A DNA stretch of 62,156 bases, taken from assembly GCF_000159635.1 (NCBI RefSeq), contig NZ_GG667200.1, forward strand, positions 1 to 62,156, given 5' to 3'. Shown piece by piece: positions 15,789 to 24,763 of this stretch (its first letter is position 1; each line of letters opens with the position of its first letter). The DNA comes from Corynebacterium lipophiloflavum DSM 44291 (GTDB lineage Bacteria; Actinomycetota; Actinomycetes; Mycobacteriales; Mycobacteriaceae). A program made the position numbers and the translations under genes. The notes beneath the pieces were generated by a model, which worked only from the letters and a program-made list of their open reading frames with translations, searched no databases and had not been told where the DNA came from.

Positions 15789-18038
15789 TTATCCCAGGAC
15801 GTCGTTGAGGAAGTCCTGGACCGGCTCCGGTACGGCGGGTGGCGGCGCGGGTACAGGCGCCGGTGCCGGTTCAGGTTCGGGCGCCGGTGCCGGGGCCGGG
15901 GCCGGTGCAGGCGCCGGTGCAGGCGCCTGCTGAACCGCTCCTCCACCGGTGCCGGTACCGGTGCCGGTGCCGTATCCATAGCCGTAGCCGCTGGAGGTGC
16001 TGCCCGACCATCGGGAGCCTCCCAGGCCCACGCCACCGCTGTACGGGTTTATGCCCCAGAACACGGGTGTGGCTTCGGGGAAGTCGACCACCTCACGGTT
16101 CTCCAGCGCGGAATCCATCACGTCCTTCCAGATCCTCGCCGGAGTATTGGAACCATACATGTTTCCGCCCCACTCGTTGAAGATCGCCGAGGTGTTATCG
16201 GCGGTACCAACCCAGACCGCGGTGGCAAGCTGCGGGGTCGCACCCACCATCCACGCGTCCTTGTTGTTGCCGGTGTCACCCAGCTGAGCGGTACCGGTTT
16301 TCGCCGCGGCAGGGCGGCCACCCGCCAGGGTGGCGTTGGAGTAACCCACGACGGACTGCATCGCCGTGATGACGTTGTCCGCGACTTGCTGCGCCACGCC
16401 ACGCTCGGAGTAAGTGTTGTCCATCTCGAACAGGACATCACCCTTCGCGTCGACGACACGCTCGACGAAGTACGTCGGGTGGTGGGAGCCGCGGTTCGCC
16501 AACGTCGCCATGGCCGTGGCCATGTCAAGCACACGCGACTGGTACTGGCCCAGTACGATGCCCTCGTACGGCTGGCCGCCGTTCTCGCGCAGTGTCACCG
16601 GGATCCCCGGGATGGTGCGCGCCACGCCGAGCGCATGAGCCATGTCGGCGGTGTCCTGGGTGGTGTTGTCCAACTCGTCCTGGATCCTCAGGTAGGCGGT
16701 GTTGGAAGAGGTTTTCGTCGCCTCCAGCATGGAGATGATTCCCCCGCCGCCGCCGTCCCAGTTAGTGACAACGTTGTTGCCCGGAAGGGTCACCGGCGAG
16801 GAATCGAAGGTCGCCGTGAGCGGAATGCCCTGCTGCAACGCGGCGGCGAGAGCGAAGATCTTGAATGTGGAGCCAGTCTGCAGGCCAGCGTTGGCGTAGT
16901 CCCAGCCGCTCGGGTCGTCGCCGCCGTAGTAGGCGCGCACCGCGCCTGTGCTTGGCTCGATGGACACCACGGCCGCACGGGCGTCGTCCTGCAGGTTGGC
17001 GAGCCTGTTGCGGGAAACCTGTTCCGCTTGGGCCTGGATCGCGGGATCAATCGTGGTGGTGATCTGCAGGCCGCGGTTGGTCACATCGTCCTCGGTGATG
17101 CCGATCTCCTTCAGCTCCTCCATCACCTGATTCTTGATCAAACCGTTCGCGCCGGTGGCCTCAGTGTAGGCGGAGTAGGTGGCCGGGTCACGGGTCTCGG
17201 GGTACTGCAGGCCGGCGCGTTCCTGGGGCGTCATCTCCCCCATCTCAACCATGCCGTCCATGACATAGTTCCAGCGGGCGTTGGCGCCCTCGGGGTTGTT
17301 CCACGGATCAAGCTGGCTGGGCAGCTGGATGGACGCCGCGAGGACACCCGCCTCCTCGACAGTGAGCTCGCTGGCCGGCTTGTCAAAGAACGCGTGTGCC
17401 GCCGCCTCGATGCCGTAGGCGTTGCGGCCGAAATAGACCGTATTCAAGTAAGCGGCGAGGATGTCCTCTTTCTCCCACTGGTTGGTCATCTTAATGGAGT
17501 ACACAAGCTCCTTGGCCTTACGCTCGTAGGAATGCTCGTTGCCCACCAGGGCGTTCTTCACGTACTGCTGGGTAACGGTCGAACCGCCGCCGGCAGAGGA
17601 GTTGCCGGTGAGCTGGCCGATGGCGGCGCGGGCGAATCCGGTGAAGGAAAAGCCCGAGTTGGTCCAGAAGTCGCGGTCCTCGGCCGCCAGTACCGCGTTC
17701 TGCACGTGCTCGGGAACGTCCTCCAACGGGATCTGAACGCGGTTGCCCTCCGCCGGAACCGTGCGCGCGAGCTCGGTGGTGGCGTCGGAGAAGTAGATCT
17801 TGGAGATCTGGGCGGTTTCGATCTCACCTGGCTGAGGAATGTTAACCCTGGCGTACTGCCACGTGAACCAGGTGAGCGGGATCGCCGCGAGAAGCAGCAC
17901 GAAGAGAAGGGCGGCGAGGAGCCACTGCTGGGTGCGGGAGCCCTTGATGCTGGCCAGCGATACTCGACGGCTCGGTCCGCCCTTGACGTTGCCCTCGTTG
18001 CCAGTTCCCCCGGTCACACCATCTTCGAATTTTGACAC
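15789..18038 (-). CDS. ponA: class A penicillin-binding protein (PonA/PBP1 type)
   Basis: A 749-aa bifunctional peptidoglycan synthase. Cytosolic tail, one TM helix (about residues 40-60), GT51 transglycosylase domain with EDRDFW and GGSTVTQQ, then transpeptidase domain with the catalytic SxxK in GSTFKIF, SSN in TSSNTAY and AKTGTAQ. The C-terminus is low complexity: GYGYGYGTGTGTGTGG, then alternating Ala-Pro with Glu. Start GTG 18038 chosen for the AGGGAAA upstream; GTG 18086 also open but lacks a ribosome site. Synteny with DUF5318 upstream and GT87 downstream matches the actinobacterial ponA1 locus. Confidence 0.95.
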   Translation of the reverse strand: MSKFEDGVTGGTGNEGNVKGGPSRRVSLASIKGSRTQQWLLAALLFVLLLAAIPLTWFTWQYARVNIPQPGEIETAQISKIYFSDATTELARTVPAEGNRVQIPLEDVPEHVQNAVLAAEDRDFWTNSGFSFTGFARAAIGQLTGNSSAGGGSTVTQQYVKNALVGNEHSYERKAKELVYSIKMTNQWEKEDILAAYLNTVYFGRNAYGIEAAAHAFFDKPASELTVEEAGVLAASIQLPSQLDPWNNPEGANARWNYVMDGMVEMGEMTPQERAGLQYPETRDPATYSAYTEATGANGLIKNQVMEELKEIGITEDDVTNRGLQITTTIDPAIQAQAEQVSRNRLANLQDDARAAVVSIEPSTGAVRAYYGGDDPSGWDYANAGLQTGSTFKIFALAAALQQGIPLTATFDSSPVTLPGNNVVTNWDGGGGGIISMLEATKTSSNTAYLRIQDELDNTTQDTADMAHALGVARTIPGIPVTLRENGGQPYEGIVLGQYQSRVLDMATAMATLANRGSHHPTYFVERVVDAKGDVLFEMDNTYSERGVAQQVADNVITAMQSVVGYSNATLAGGRPAAAKTGTAQLGDTGNNKDAWMVGATPQLATAVWVGTADNTSAIFNEWGGNMYGSNTPARIWKDVMDSALENREVVDFPEATPVFWGINPYSGGVGLGGSRWSGSTSSGYGYGYGTGTGTGTGGGAVQQAPAPAPAPAPAPAPAPEPEPAPAPVPAPPPAVPEPVQDFLNDVLG
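15840..15990. repeat. GGTGCC/GGCGCC microsatellite-like repeat in ponA 3' end
   Basis: Tandem 6-bp units (GGTGCC, GGCGCC, GGTACC variants) encode the Ala-Pro/Glu-Pro and Gly-Thr/Gly-Tyr tails of the PBP. Units are near identical and in frame, so copy number can change by slippage in 2-residue steps without breaking the gene. Confidence 0.75.
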
Positions 18039-18150
18039 GTGATTTCCCTGCGCGTTTCCTCCCTCATGCGCCCGTGCTGCAGACACATGGGGGAACGTAC
18101 CTTGACTCGTTTAATTGTTTAGGGGACAGATTACTGCCTCCATCGCGAAA

Positions 18151-18522
18151 TCACACTACTGGTACAGCTGTGACTTCCCTCAGCAGGTGGTTCCACCGGC
18201 AGTGTGGACACACCTCAACGACGTGGACGGTTACAGGACCGACTTCGCCGACAATTGTGTCGATCTCCTCCGCGCTGCGCGCAGTTCCGGAGCGGCGGCC
18301 CAAGTTTTCGCCGTGTATCCATTTCACTTCGCGCATAGTTTGGGCGCAGATGGGGCAGGGTCGCGCGGCGTCAATGCCGTGATGCTCGGCCGCAGCGCGC
18401 AGCAAAAAATCGGCGTCACAGACTTCCTCGGCCGTCAGACGCCCCGCCACAAAGTCTTTGAGTATTGTGCGCCGGCGCCACTCGTGAGATACTTCTCGGC
18501 TATAGACGAACACGCTTTTCAT
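18151..18522 (-). CDS. DUF5318 zinc-ribbon protein
   Basis: A 123-aa cytosolic protein with two Cys pairs, CPIC at about residue 55 and CPHC near 106, giving a likely zinc ribbon, with REVSHEWRRRTILKDF at the N-terminus. Matches the DUF5318 family (Rv0049-like), encoded next to ponA across mycolata. Start ATG 18522 is chosen by family length; the ribosome site is weak, and the frame stays open upstream. It is divergent from the MarR gene. No biochemical role is established. Confidence 0.8.
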   Translation of the reverse strand: MKSVFVYSREVSHEWRRRTILKDFVAGRLTAEEVCDADFLLRAAAEHHGIDAARPCPICAQTMREVKWIHGENLGRRSGTARSAEEIDTIVGEVGPVTVHVVEVCPHCRWNHLLREVTAVPVV

Positions 18523-18589
18523 CGTACTCGGCGGGAGAAGTGTTACGATCTCCACATAATTGGTTTCCCCTACATAAGCTGAGGAACGC

Positions 18590-19081
18590 ATGGCACAAAA
18601 CGACTCTGCTGAGAACGACGACCAAAACTCACTGGACGCGTACGACATTGCCGAGCGGGTCCGCCCCGCTATGACGAGCTTGTACGTCATTTACTTCCGC
18701 AACTCACAGCAGTCCGACCTCACTGGGCCCCAGCTGTCCATTATGACCAGGCTCAAAGAAGACGGGCCGAGCCGCATCAACCGTCTCGCCGAGTCCGAGG
18801 GCGTGCGCATGCCCACCGCCTCGAACACCGTGAACCAGCTGGAGAAGCGCGGGCTCGTCCGGCGCAACCGCGACGAAGCAGACCGCCGTGGCGTCAGCGT
18901 CGAGCTCACCGCCGAGGGGGAGGCGGAGTTGGTCCGCGTGGGTGATGAGCGCACCAAGTACCTCAGTGAGATGCTGAGCTCCCTTCCGGAAGAGCACCTG
19001 CGCAAGCTCGACGAGCTCGCAGACATTATCAACATTCTGGCCGAGAACTACGTTAACGGGTCAAATTCGGGTTCAGATTAA
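18590..19081 (+). CDS. MarR-family regulator, MalR-like
   Basis: A 163-aa winged-helix dimeric repressor: dimer helices at both ends, wHTH about 55-120 with LTGPQLSIMTRL, RMPTASNTVNQLEKRGLV and the wing DEADRRGVSV. Located beside ponA/DUF5318 as is malR in C. glutamicum, where this regulator controls envelope-stress genes; orthology is inferred from synteny and not shown. A universal stress protein gene follows 49 bp downstream on the same strand and may be co-transcribed. Start ATG 18590 with GAGGAA upstream. Confidence 0.87.
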   Translation: MAQNDSAENDDQNSLDAYDIAERVRPAMTSLYVIYFRNSQQSDLTGPQLSIMTRLKEDGPSRINRLAESEGVRMPTASNTVNQLEKRGLVRRNRDEADRRGVSVELTAEGEAELVRVGDERTKYLSEMLSSLPEEHLRKLDELADIINILAENYVNGSNSGSD

Positions 19082-19130
19082 CCCCCACCTATGATGAAGG
19101 TCGCCTTTACTTCAACTCAAGGTCACCTCA

Positions 19131-20099
19131 ATGTCACTCCGGCCCAATCCACCGCAAAGTTCGTGGACTGTTGACTCCGACAGTCCACTACGAGTCATCG
19201 CCGGGTGGAGCGACAAGGACACGGAGGCACTGCAGCTCGCCAGTTGGATAGGCCACTCCGTTCCCATTACCGTTCAGGTTGTTGCACCTTCGCCGGCTAC
19301 GTGGAAGGCTCCCGGAGCGCCCAACGGTAAGAAATTTCGCAAGTGGTTGCAACGCGAGTCAGATAAGTTTTCCGACCGGGCCCACTCGGCCCTTGAATCG
19401 ACAGTCGACAGGCAACAGTGGGCGGACGAACCGGTGCGCATGGCGACGTCGGCAAGCGATAGCTCCTCTCTGATCGAGGTGGCGCGTGACTTCGGCGCGG
19501 ATGTCGTGGTCCTCGGTTCGCGCTCGACCCGGCCGAAAGGAACCTTCCTCGTCTCAACCGTCGCCGATTCGCTTCTCGACGCCAACTCGGTGCCCCTGGT
19601 CGTAGCCCCGCGGCACCCGAAGCTGTCGAAGAAGGGAATTACCCGCATCACCTACGTCTACCTCGGTTACGACGGTTTCGACTACCCCTCCGGCCTGCAC
19701 CAAGCTGCCCGCATCGCGGCGCGTCTCGAGGTCCCCATCCGGCTTCTCGCCATGTCGCCCGACAATCTTTCGGGCGCGGACTTTGACACCAGCATCGACA
19801 CCCCGAGCGACTCGGCCCAGTGGTACGAAGCCGCCCTCGGACACCTCGATTTAGCCCGTGACTCCGTCTTCGAGGCTGCGTCTCAGGCGCCCGGCAGCAC
19901 CGTGATCGAGGTGGACGTCGCTGTCGATCACGGCTGGAAGCGCGCGATGCATTCCGTGAAGTGGAAAAAGGGCGACCTCGCCTGCTTCTCGTTTCGACGC
20001 CAGAGCCAGTTCAAGCGAGTCTTCTTTTCCGGCCCCACGTCGGAGTTCTTGCGGCACTGCCCTGCCCCCTCCCTTATCTTTCCGCCATCGACTGCGTAA
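19131..20099 (+). CDS. tandem-domain universal stress protein
   Basis: A 322-aa protein with two Usp folds. Domain 1 (about 18-160) ends in DVVVLGSRSTRPKGTFLVST followed by VADSLL and PLVVAP, the classic GxG-S/T ATP-binding region. Domain 2 (about 168-320) begins ITYVYLGYDGFDYPSGLHQA and has a degenerate nucleotide motif (LACFSFRRQSQFKR), so only the first half probably binds ATP. Downstream of the MarR gene, suggesting common stress control. Confidence 0.87.
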   Translation: MSLRPNPPQSSWTVDSDSPLRVIAGWSDKDTEALQLASWIGHSVPITVQVVAPSPATWKAPGAPNGKKFRKWLQRESDKFSDRAHSALESTVDRQQWADEPVRMATSASDSSSLIEVARDFGADVVVLGSRSTRPKGTFLVSTVADSLLDANSVPLVVAPRHPKLSKKGITRITYVYLGYDGFDYPSGLHQAARIAARLEVPIRLLAMSPDNLSGADFDTSIDTPSDSAQWYEAALGHLDLARDSVFEAASQAPGSTVIEVDVAVDHGWKRAMHSVKWKKGDLACFSFRRQSQFKRVFFSGPTSEFLRHCPAPSLIFPPSTA

Positions 20100-20109
20100 G
20101 GTCGTACCC

Positions 20110-20595
20110 ATGAAGGACGAGGAGTACGTGGAGCACCCGGAGAATTTTCCCACTTCCCCCAGTGATCGCTACAACCGCGTGCGGCCCGAGCCGCGCTCGT
20201 TCGACGCGCTCGCCTCCGTGCCCGATCCGGTAGAGGTGCAGCAACGCAACAGGGCATCGACTCGCCAGGCGATTTACTACGCCGCCGGTGTCGTGCTCGC
20301 CACCTTCGCCGTCGCCTTCGTCCTAGCGCTGATCTCGCGAGCTCAGGGCGGCCCGCTGTGCGACGCCGGACAGGCGACGTGGCTGTGCACACAAAGTTGG
20401 CGCACGTGGTGGGCGCTGGGCTCCTCCATTGTCCCCATCGTGGGGCTGCTCGGGTGCGCGGTGATCATGGTGCGCAAGCTCAACCGCTACGAGCGCTGGG
20501 TGCCGTGGATGGGCGTGTTTTGGCTGCCGATTGTTCCCTTCACCATGTGGTGGCTGACGGTGACCGTCGGCATCATCGCGCTCGATTCCGTCTAG
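20110..20595 (+). CDS. conserved membrane protein, unknown
   Basis: A 161-aa protein: charged cytosolic N-terminal part (to about residue 55), then three hydrophobic helices (about 55-77, 95-118, 130-155). Two Cys residues ([11 protein letters not shown]) lie in the first outside loop. It begins 11 bp after the Usp gene, so it belongs to the same transcript. Its TAG stop shares CTAG with the convergent trhO stop. Family not recognised beyond corynebacterial conservation. Confidence 0.78.
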   Translation: MKDEEYVEHPENFPTSPSDRYNRVRPEPRSFDALASVPDPVEVQQRNRASTRQAIYYAAGVVLATFAVAFVLALISRAQGGPLCDAGQATWLCTQSWRTWWALGSSIVPIVGLLGCAVIMVRKLNRYERWVPWMGVFWLPIVPFTMWWLTVTVGIIALDSV

Positions 20596-21491
20596 GCGTC
20601 ACCGCTTCGCGCCGCGGCGCAGTCCGCGCAGTAGGGATTCTCGGCGCGGCAGTTCTCGCAGCTTAAGTACTGGCTGCGGCAGTCCGGCTCAGCGGCACAG
20701 TTGTAGAACTGGTTTGTCGCAGCCGCGCAATGCACGCAGTGACCCAGCTGCACGTAGGCCGGGTCGCCTGGGGCGCCGAACTCGGTGTGCATGCGCTTGT
20801 CAAAGACGTAGAGGGAACCTTCCCACAGGCCGGAGTTGCCGTACTTCTCGCCGTAGCGCACGATGCCGCCGTCGATCTGGTAGACCTCTTTGAACCCCCT
20901 GTTGACCATGAGACTCGACAGGATCTCGCAACGGATCCCGCCGGTGCAGTACGACACGACCGGTTTGTCCTTCATCCAGTCGTACTTCCCGGATTCCAGC
21001 TCGCTGATGAAGTCGTGGGTTGTCTCGACATCCGGCACGACCGCGTTTTTAAACCTGCCGATCTCCGCCTCGCGCGCGTTACGCCCGTCGAAGAAGACAA
21101 CCTCGTCGCCCCTGTTGGCCACGAGCTCGTTGACCTGCTCAGGCGAGAGGTGGGTGCCTCCGCCGACGACCCCGTGCTCGTCCACTTTCAACTCCCCGGG
21201 GACACCGAAGGAGACGATCTCCTCGCGCGCCTTGACGCTGAGCTTGGGGAAGTCGTCCTTGCCGCCCTCCGACCACTTGAACTCAATGCCGCGGAAGTAC
21301 TCCTTGGTCTTCCTGGCGTAGGTTTTACACGCGCCAATAGGGCCGCCCACCGTGCCATTGATTCCGTCCTTGGACACGACGATGCGGCCGTGAAGGCCCA
21401 GCCCCTCGCACAGGTCCCGCTGCCAGAGCCGGACAGCGTCCGGATCCGCGATGGGCTGGAACTTGTAGTACAGGAGGATCTTGCTCGTCAT
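20592..21491 (-). CDS. trhO: tRNA U34 hydroxylase TrhO, rhodanese family
   Basis: A 299-aa YceA/TrhO-type enzyme that forms 5-hydroxyuridine at tRNA wobble position 34, using O2. N-terminal acylphosphatase-like domain ([16 protein letters not shown]), central rhodanese domain with active-site loop YCTGGIRCE (catalytic Cys near residue 180), and a C-terminal Cys-rich zinc region with CVHC, CENC and CADC pairs. Length and order fit the family. Last gene of a minus-strand run from DUF1846. Confidence 0.93.
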   Translation of the reverse strand: MTSKILLYYKFQPIADPDAVRLWQRDLCEGLGLHGRIVVSKDGINGTVGGPIGACKTYARKTKEYFRGIEFKWSEGGKDDFPKLSVKAREEIVSFGVPGELKVDEHGVVGGGTHLSPEQVNELVANRGDEVVFFDGRNAREAEIGRFKNAVVPDVETTHDFISELESGKYDWMKDKPVVSYCTGGIRCEILSSLMVNRGFKEVYQIDGGIVRYGEKYGNSGLWEGSLYVFDKRMHTEFGAPGDPAYVQLGHCVHCAAATNQFYNCAAEPDCRSQYLSCENCRAENPYCADCAAARSGDA

Positions 21492-21531
21492 ACCCTGATC
21501 CTAGGGCATGGTGCGAGCTAGTCCTTCAGCC

Positions 21532-22392
21532 CTACTTGTCGTAGGTGTAGAAGCCCTGCCCGGACTCGACGCCGATGTGGCCCGCGGCGATCATTTCCTC
21601 GAGGATGGAGGAGAACTTGTCCTGCCACTCCTCCTTGTTCCCCTGTGCCCGGCCCACGGCGAGAACCGTGCGCAGGCCGACGATGTCCATGATCTCGAAC
21701 GGGCCCCTGGGCGATCCCGTGGAGTTGCGCCAGGTCCGGTCGATGTCGGCAGGCTCGGCGATCTCGTTGGCCAGCAGGTACTGGCCAGCCTTCAGCCACG
21801 GCACAAAAAGGGTGTTGAGGATGTAACCGGGCTGCTCCTTCTTCAGCTTCACGGGCACCATGCCGATCCGCTCAGCGAAGTCGACGAGGACGTCCACGTA
21901 CTTCAGGTCCGTGCCGGCGTGAGGCATGATCTCGGCCGTGTTCTGGATCCAGATGTTGTTGGCGAAGTGAAGCGCCAGGAACCGCTCCGGAGAGGAAACG
22001 GCGTCCGCGAACTCGCTCGGGAGAAGTGTCGAGGTGTTGGTGGCGAAGATGGTCGCATCCGACGCCGCCGCGCTGGCGCGCCCGAGCACGTCTCGCTTGA
22101 TGTCGATGTTTTCGGGCACAGCCTCGATGATGAGGTCTGCCTCGCGCACGGCCTCCTCGAGGTCGGTGGTCTGGGTCAGGCGTGCGCGACCCTCGGTCAT
22201 CGACTCCTCAGTGGCGTCGTCGAGGTCGGCCACAATCCGGGCGCCGAAGGCGTCGAAGCGCTTCGCCGCCGCCGCGAGGGCATCATCGTTGATGTCCCAG
22301 GAGACGACGTTGAATCCGCGGAAAGCTGTAACGAGTGCGATCTGTGCGCCGAGAACGCCGGCGCCGAGTACTGTAACGTTTTTGATGTCCAT
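21532..22392 (-). CDS. 3-hydroxyacyl-CoA dehydrogenase
   Basis: A 286-aa NAD-dependent L-3-hydroxyacyl-CoA dehydrogenase. Rossmann motif LGAGVLGAQIA at residues 9-19, Asp of the NAD ribose site in VVSWDIND, ATNTSTLLPSE and the catalytic His in ALHFANNIW, then C-terminal dimer domain. Oxidises (S)-3-hydroxyacyl-CoA in fatty-acid or butyrate-type metabolism; no other beta-oxidation gene adjoins. Start ATG 22392 is family-conserved; the 9 extra residues upstream are not. Confidence 0.9.
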   Translation of the reverse strand: MDIKNVTVLGAGVLGAQIALVTAFRGFNVVSWDINDDALAAAAKRFDAFGARIVADLDDATEESMTEGRARLTQTTDLEEAVREADLIIEAVPENIDIKRDVLGRASAAASDATIFATNTSTLLPSEFADAVSSPERFLALHFANNIWIQNTAEIMPHAGTDLKYVDVLVDFAERIGMVPVKLKKEQPGYILNTLFVPWLKAGQYLLANEIAEPADIDRTWRNSTGSPRGPFEIMDIVGLRTVLAVGRAQGNKEEWQDKFSSILEEMIAAGHIGVESGQGFYTYDK

Positions 22393-22419
22393 GCCTGAAA
22401 TGGTACTCCTCTTTTTCAT

Positions 22420-23115
22420 TTATAGCTGACGGGACGCAAACGTGATCGCGTACCGCGTACCCGCCACCTCTCCGCCCTGCTCAGCGGCCCCGCGGACGAT
22501 TTCCTCGGGGCTCGCGTGGTCCGGCAGAACCTCGAGGTACTGCCGGTGCGACCGCAGACTGGCGATACCGCGGGCGATGTCGCGCTCGCTGACCTCCACG
22601 CCGCAGGTCGGCTCGGGGTGGTTGGCAATGAGCAGTGCTTTCGCCTGGTGCTTCTCCCCCAGCTCCGGGAAGAGCCACTCGTTGCCCGCATCGCGCGCTG
22701 CGTCCACAGTGGCCAGCCCCGCCGCGCGGTGATCCGCCTGGTTGAGCCCCCAAGGCGCCATCACGTCGAAGTTCTGGGTCACGATGATGGACGGCTTCAG
22801 CCGGCGGTTGTAGCCGGCGATCGCCTTGCGCAGCTCGAGGCCGTGCTCGAGCAGGCCGTCGGGGAAGTCCAGCAGAGTGAGCTCCCGCACCCCCACCTGA
22901 TCGCAGGCGTCGCGCTGCTCCTTCGCCCGCACCTGCGCGGTCTGCGCGGGCTCCATCCCCGAGATGCCGGCCTCGCCGTGGGTGAGCAGAAGGTAGTTGA
23001 CCTCTATCCCCTCACTCGCCCACTTTGCGACGGCCACCGACGCGCCGTACTCCATGTCATCGGGGTGGGCGACGACGGCAAGGACGGTGTCTTCGGGGGT
23101 GAGCTCTAGTTTCAT
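22420..23115 (-). CDS. PIG-L/LmbE-family deacetylase
   Basis: A 231-aa zinc-dependent N-acetyl-sugar deacetylase-like protein. Metal motif AHPDD at residues 16-20, third ligand His in NQADHRAAG near residue 129, and GEAG loop at 48-50. Shorter than MshB/Mca of mycothiol metabolism, so a different substrate is likely. 26-bp gap to DUF1846 upstream and 27 bp to the dehydrogenase downstream suggest one transcript. Confidence 0.87.
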   Translation of the reverse strand: MKLELTPEDTVLAVVAHPDDMEYGASVAVAKWASEGIEVNYLLLTHGEAGISGMEPAQTAQVRAKEQRDACDQVGVRELTLLDFPDGLLEHGLELRKAIAGYNRRLKPSIIVTQNFDVMAPWGLNQADHRAAGLATVDAARDAGNEWLFPELGEKHQAKALLIANHPEPTCGVEVSERDIARGIASLRSHRQYLEVLPDHASPEEIVRGAAEQGGEVAGTRYAITFASRQL

Positions 23116-23141
23116 GGGCCCGCGCCTACCCATTTCCGCGC

Positions 23142-24635
23142 CTATTTCTTGTGGTAGAGCGCCTTCTTCCAGTACTTCGGCTCGGAGGTGACCAGCACAC
23201 CGAGGTTGCGGAAGATGCCTTCGTCCACGGACCCGAGGATGGTGGTGGTGTGCGCGTCGCAGCCGCGAAGCTGCGGCAGCTGCTCCAGCGCGCGGGCGGC
23301 GTCGGGGTTGCGGGCGGCCGAGGCGGACAGGGCGATCAGCACTTCGTCCGTGTGCAGGCGCGGGTTGGCAGAACCGAGATAGGTGGTCTTGAGCGACTGG
23401 ATCGGCTCGATCGAGTCCGGCGAGAGCAGGTGGACGTCGTCGTCGATGTGGGCCAGCTTTTTGAGTGCATTGAGCAGCACCGCGGCGGACGGGCCGAGCA
23501 GGTCCGACGTCTTGCCCGTGACGATCTCCCCGCTGGGTAGCTCCAGCGCGGCACCGGGGTTGCCCGTCGCCTCCGCCACCTCGAGCGCCGGCGCCACCAC
23601 GGTGCGCATGGACACCGTGCACTCCGCTTTGCGCATCACGTTGGAGATGCGGTCGGAGAAGGTCGAGTCGCGGTCGGTACGGCGCTCGTCGACAAGCTCT
23701 TTGAGGTAGCGGCGGATAATTTCCTGCTCCGCCGCGTGGCGGCAGGCCGCGTCGTCCGAAATGCAGTAGCCCGCCATGTTCACACCCATGTCCGTGGGCG
23801 ACTGGTACGGCTCCTCCCCGGTCACCTCCTTGAGCAGCGATTTGAGCAGCGGGAAGACCTCGATGTCGCGGTTGTAGCTGGACACCTTCTCCCCGTAGGC
23901 CTCGAGGTGGTACTGGTCGATGACGTTGATGTCATCCAGATCCGCGGTAGCGGCTTCGTAGGCGAGGTTGACCGGGTGCGACAGCGGCAGGTTCCAAATG
24001 GGGAAGGTCTCAAACTTGGCGTAGCCTGCGGGGATGCCGCGCTTGTGCGCGTGGTAGATCTGCGACAGGCAGGTCGCGAGCTTGCCGGAGCCGGGGCCCG
24101 GCGCGGTCATGACGATGAGGTCGCGGGTAGTTTCGGCGTACTCGTTGAGCCCGAAGCCCTCGTCGGAGACGATGCGGGCGGTGTCGTTGGGGTAGCCCGG
24201 GATAACGCGGTGGCGCGATACCTTCAGGCCGAGGCGCTCGAGACGCTCCACGAAAGCTTCGGCCGGGGCGTTGCCCGGCTCAAGCTGCGTGACCACGACG
24301 TTGTCCACCAGGAATCCCCGGCCGCGGAAGACGTCGACAAGGCGCAGCACGTCGTCTTCGTAGGTGATGCCGAGGTCCGCGCGGATCTTCTGGCGCAGGA
24401 TGTCTTGGGCGTTGACGCACACCATGATCTCGACCTCATCCTTGATGCGCTCGAGCATGGCGATCTTGTTGTCCGGGGTAAATCCGGGCAGGACACGGCA
24501 GGCGTGGTTGTCGTCGAAAAGTTTGCCACCCATTTCCAGGTACAACTTTCCACCGATCTGCGCACGCCGGGCACTGATGTGCTCCGACTGCATCTCGATG
24601 TACTTCTCGCGGTCAAAACCAATGGTGTACGGCAT
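23142..24635 (-). CDS. DUF1846 family protein
   Basis: A 497-aa cytosolic protein of the DUF1846 family ([19 protein letters not shown] start). Contains [17 protein letters not shown] near 185, a P-loop-like GPGSGK segment, and [18 protein letters not shown] near 430. Structures of the family resemble nucleotide-binding ATPases, but the reaction is unproven. ATG 24635 preceded by AAAGGA. First gene of a four-gene minus-strand run ending at trhO. Confidence 0.88.
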   Translation of the reverse strand: MPYTIGFDREKYIEMQSEHISARRAQIGGKLYLEMGGKLFDDNHACRVLPGFTPDNKIAMLERIKDEVEIMVCVNAQDILRQKIRADLGITYEDDVLRLVDVFRGRGFLVDNVVVTQLEPGNAPAEAFVERLERLGLKVSRHRVIPGYPNDTARIVSDEGFGLNEYAETTRDLIVMTAPGPGSGKLATCLSQIYHAHKRGIPAGYAKFETFPIWNLPLSHPVNLAYEAATADLDDINVIDQYHLEAYGEKVSSYNRDIEVFPLLKSLLKEVTGEEPYQSPTDMGVNMAGYCISDDAACRHAAEQEIIRRYLKELVDERRTDRDSTFSDRISNVMRKAECTVSMRTVVAPALEVAEATGNPGAALELPSGEIVTGKTSDLLGPSAAVLLNALKKLAHIDDDVHLLSPDSIEPIQSLKTTYLGSANPRLHTDEVLIALSASAARNPDAARALEQLPQLRGCDAHTTTILGSVDEGIFRNLGVLVTSEPKYWKKALYHKK

Positions 24636-24687
24636 CAGGCAGTCCTTTCGCGTGGCAACTTAAGAAGTCTAGCGCGCACGCGTGACA

Positions 24688-24739
24688 ACGCCCGCACCCG
24701 GCGATCAGGATATTGGTCGCCTTACAGGTGCGGGCGTTG
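24688..24739 (-). terminator. terminator of malate synthase gene
   Basis: AACGCCCGCACC and GGTGCGGGCGTT form a perfect 12-bp stem enclosing a smaller GGCGATC...GTCGCC-like hairpin. It lies between the malate synthase stop and the next gene on the same strand. Confidence 0.75.
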
Positions 24740-24763
24740 CTCTAGGCGTCGAGAAGCGGGTGC

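Noticed and set aside
15783..18035. 750-codon plus-strand open frame opposite ponA
   Set aside because: Arg/Gly/Val/His-rich translation without family features, exactly antisense to a well-supported class A PBP; a product of GC-rich codon bias.
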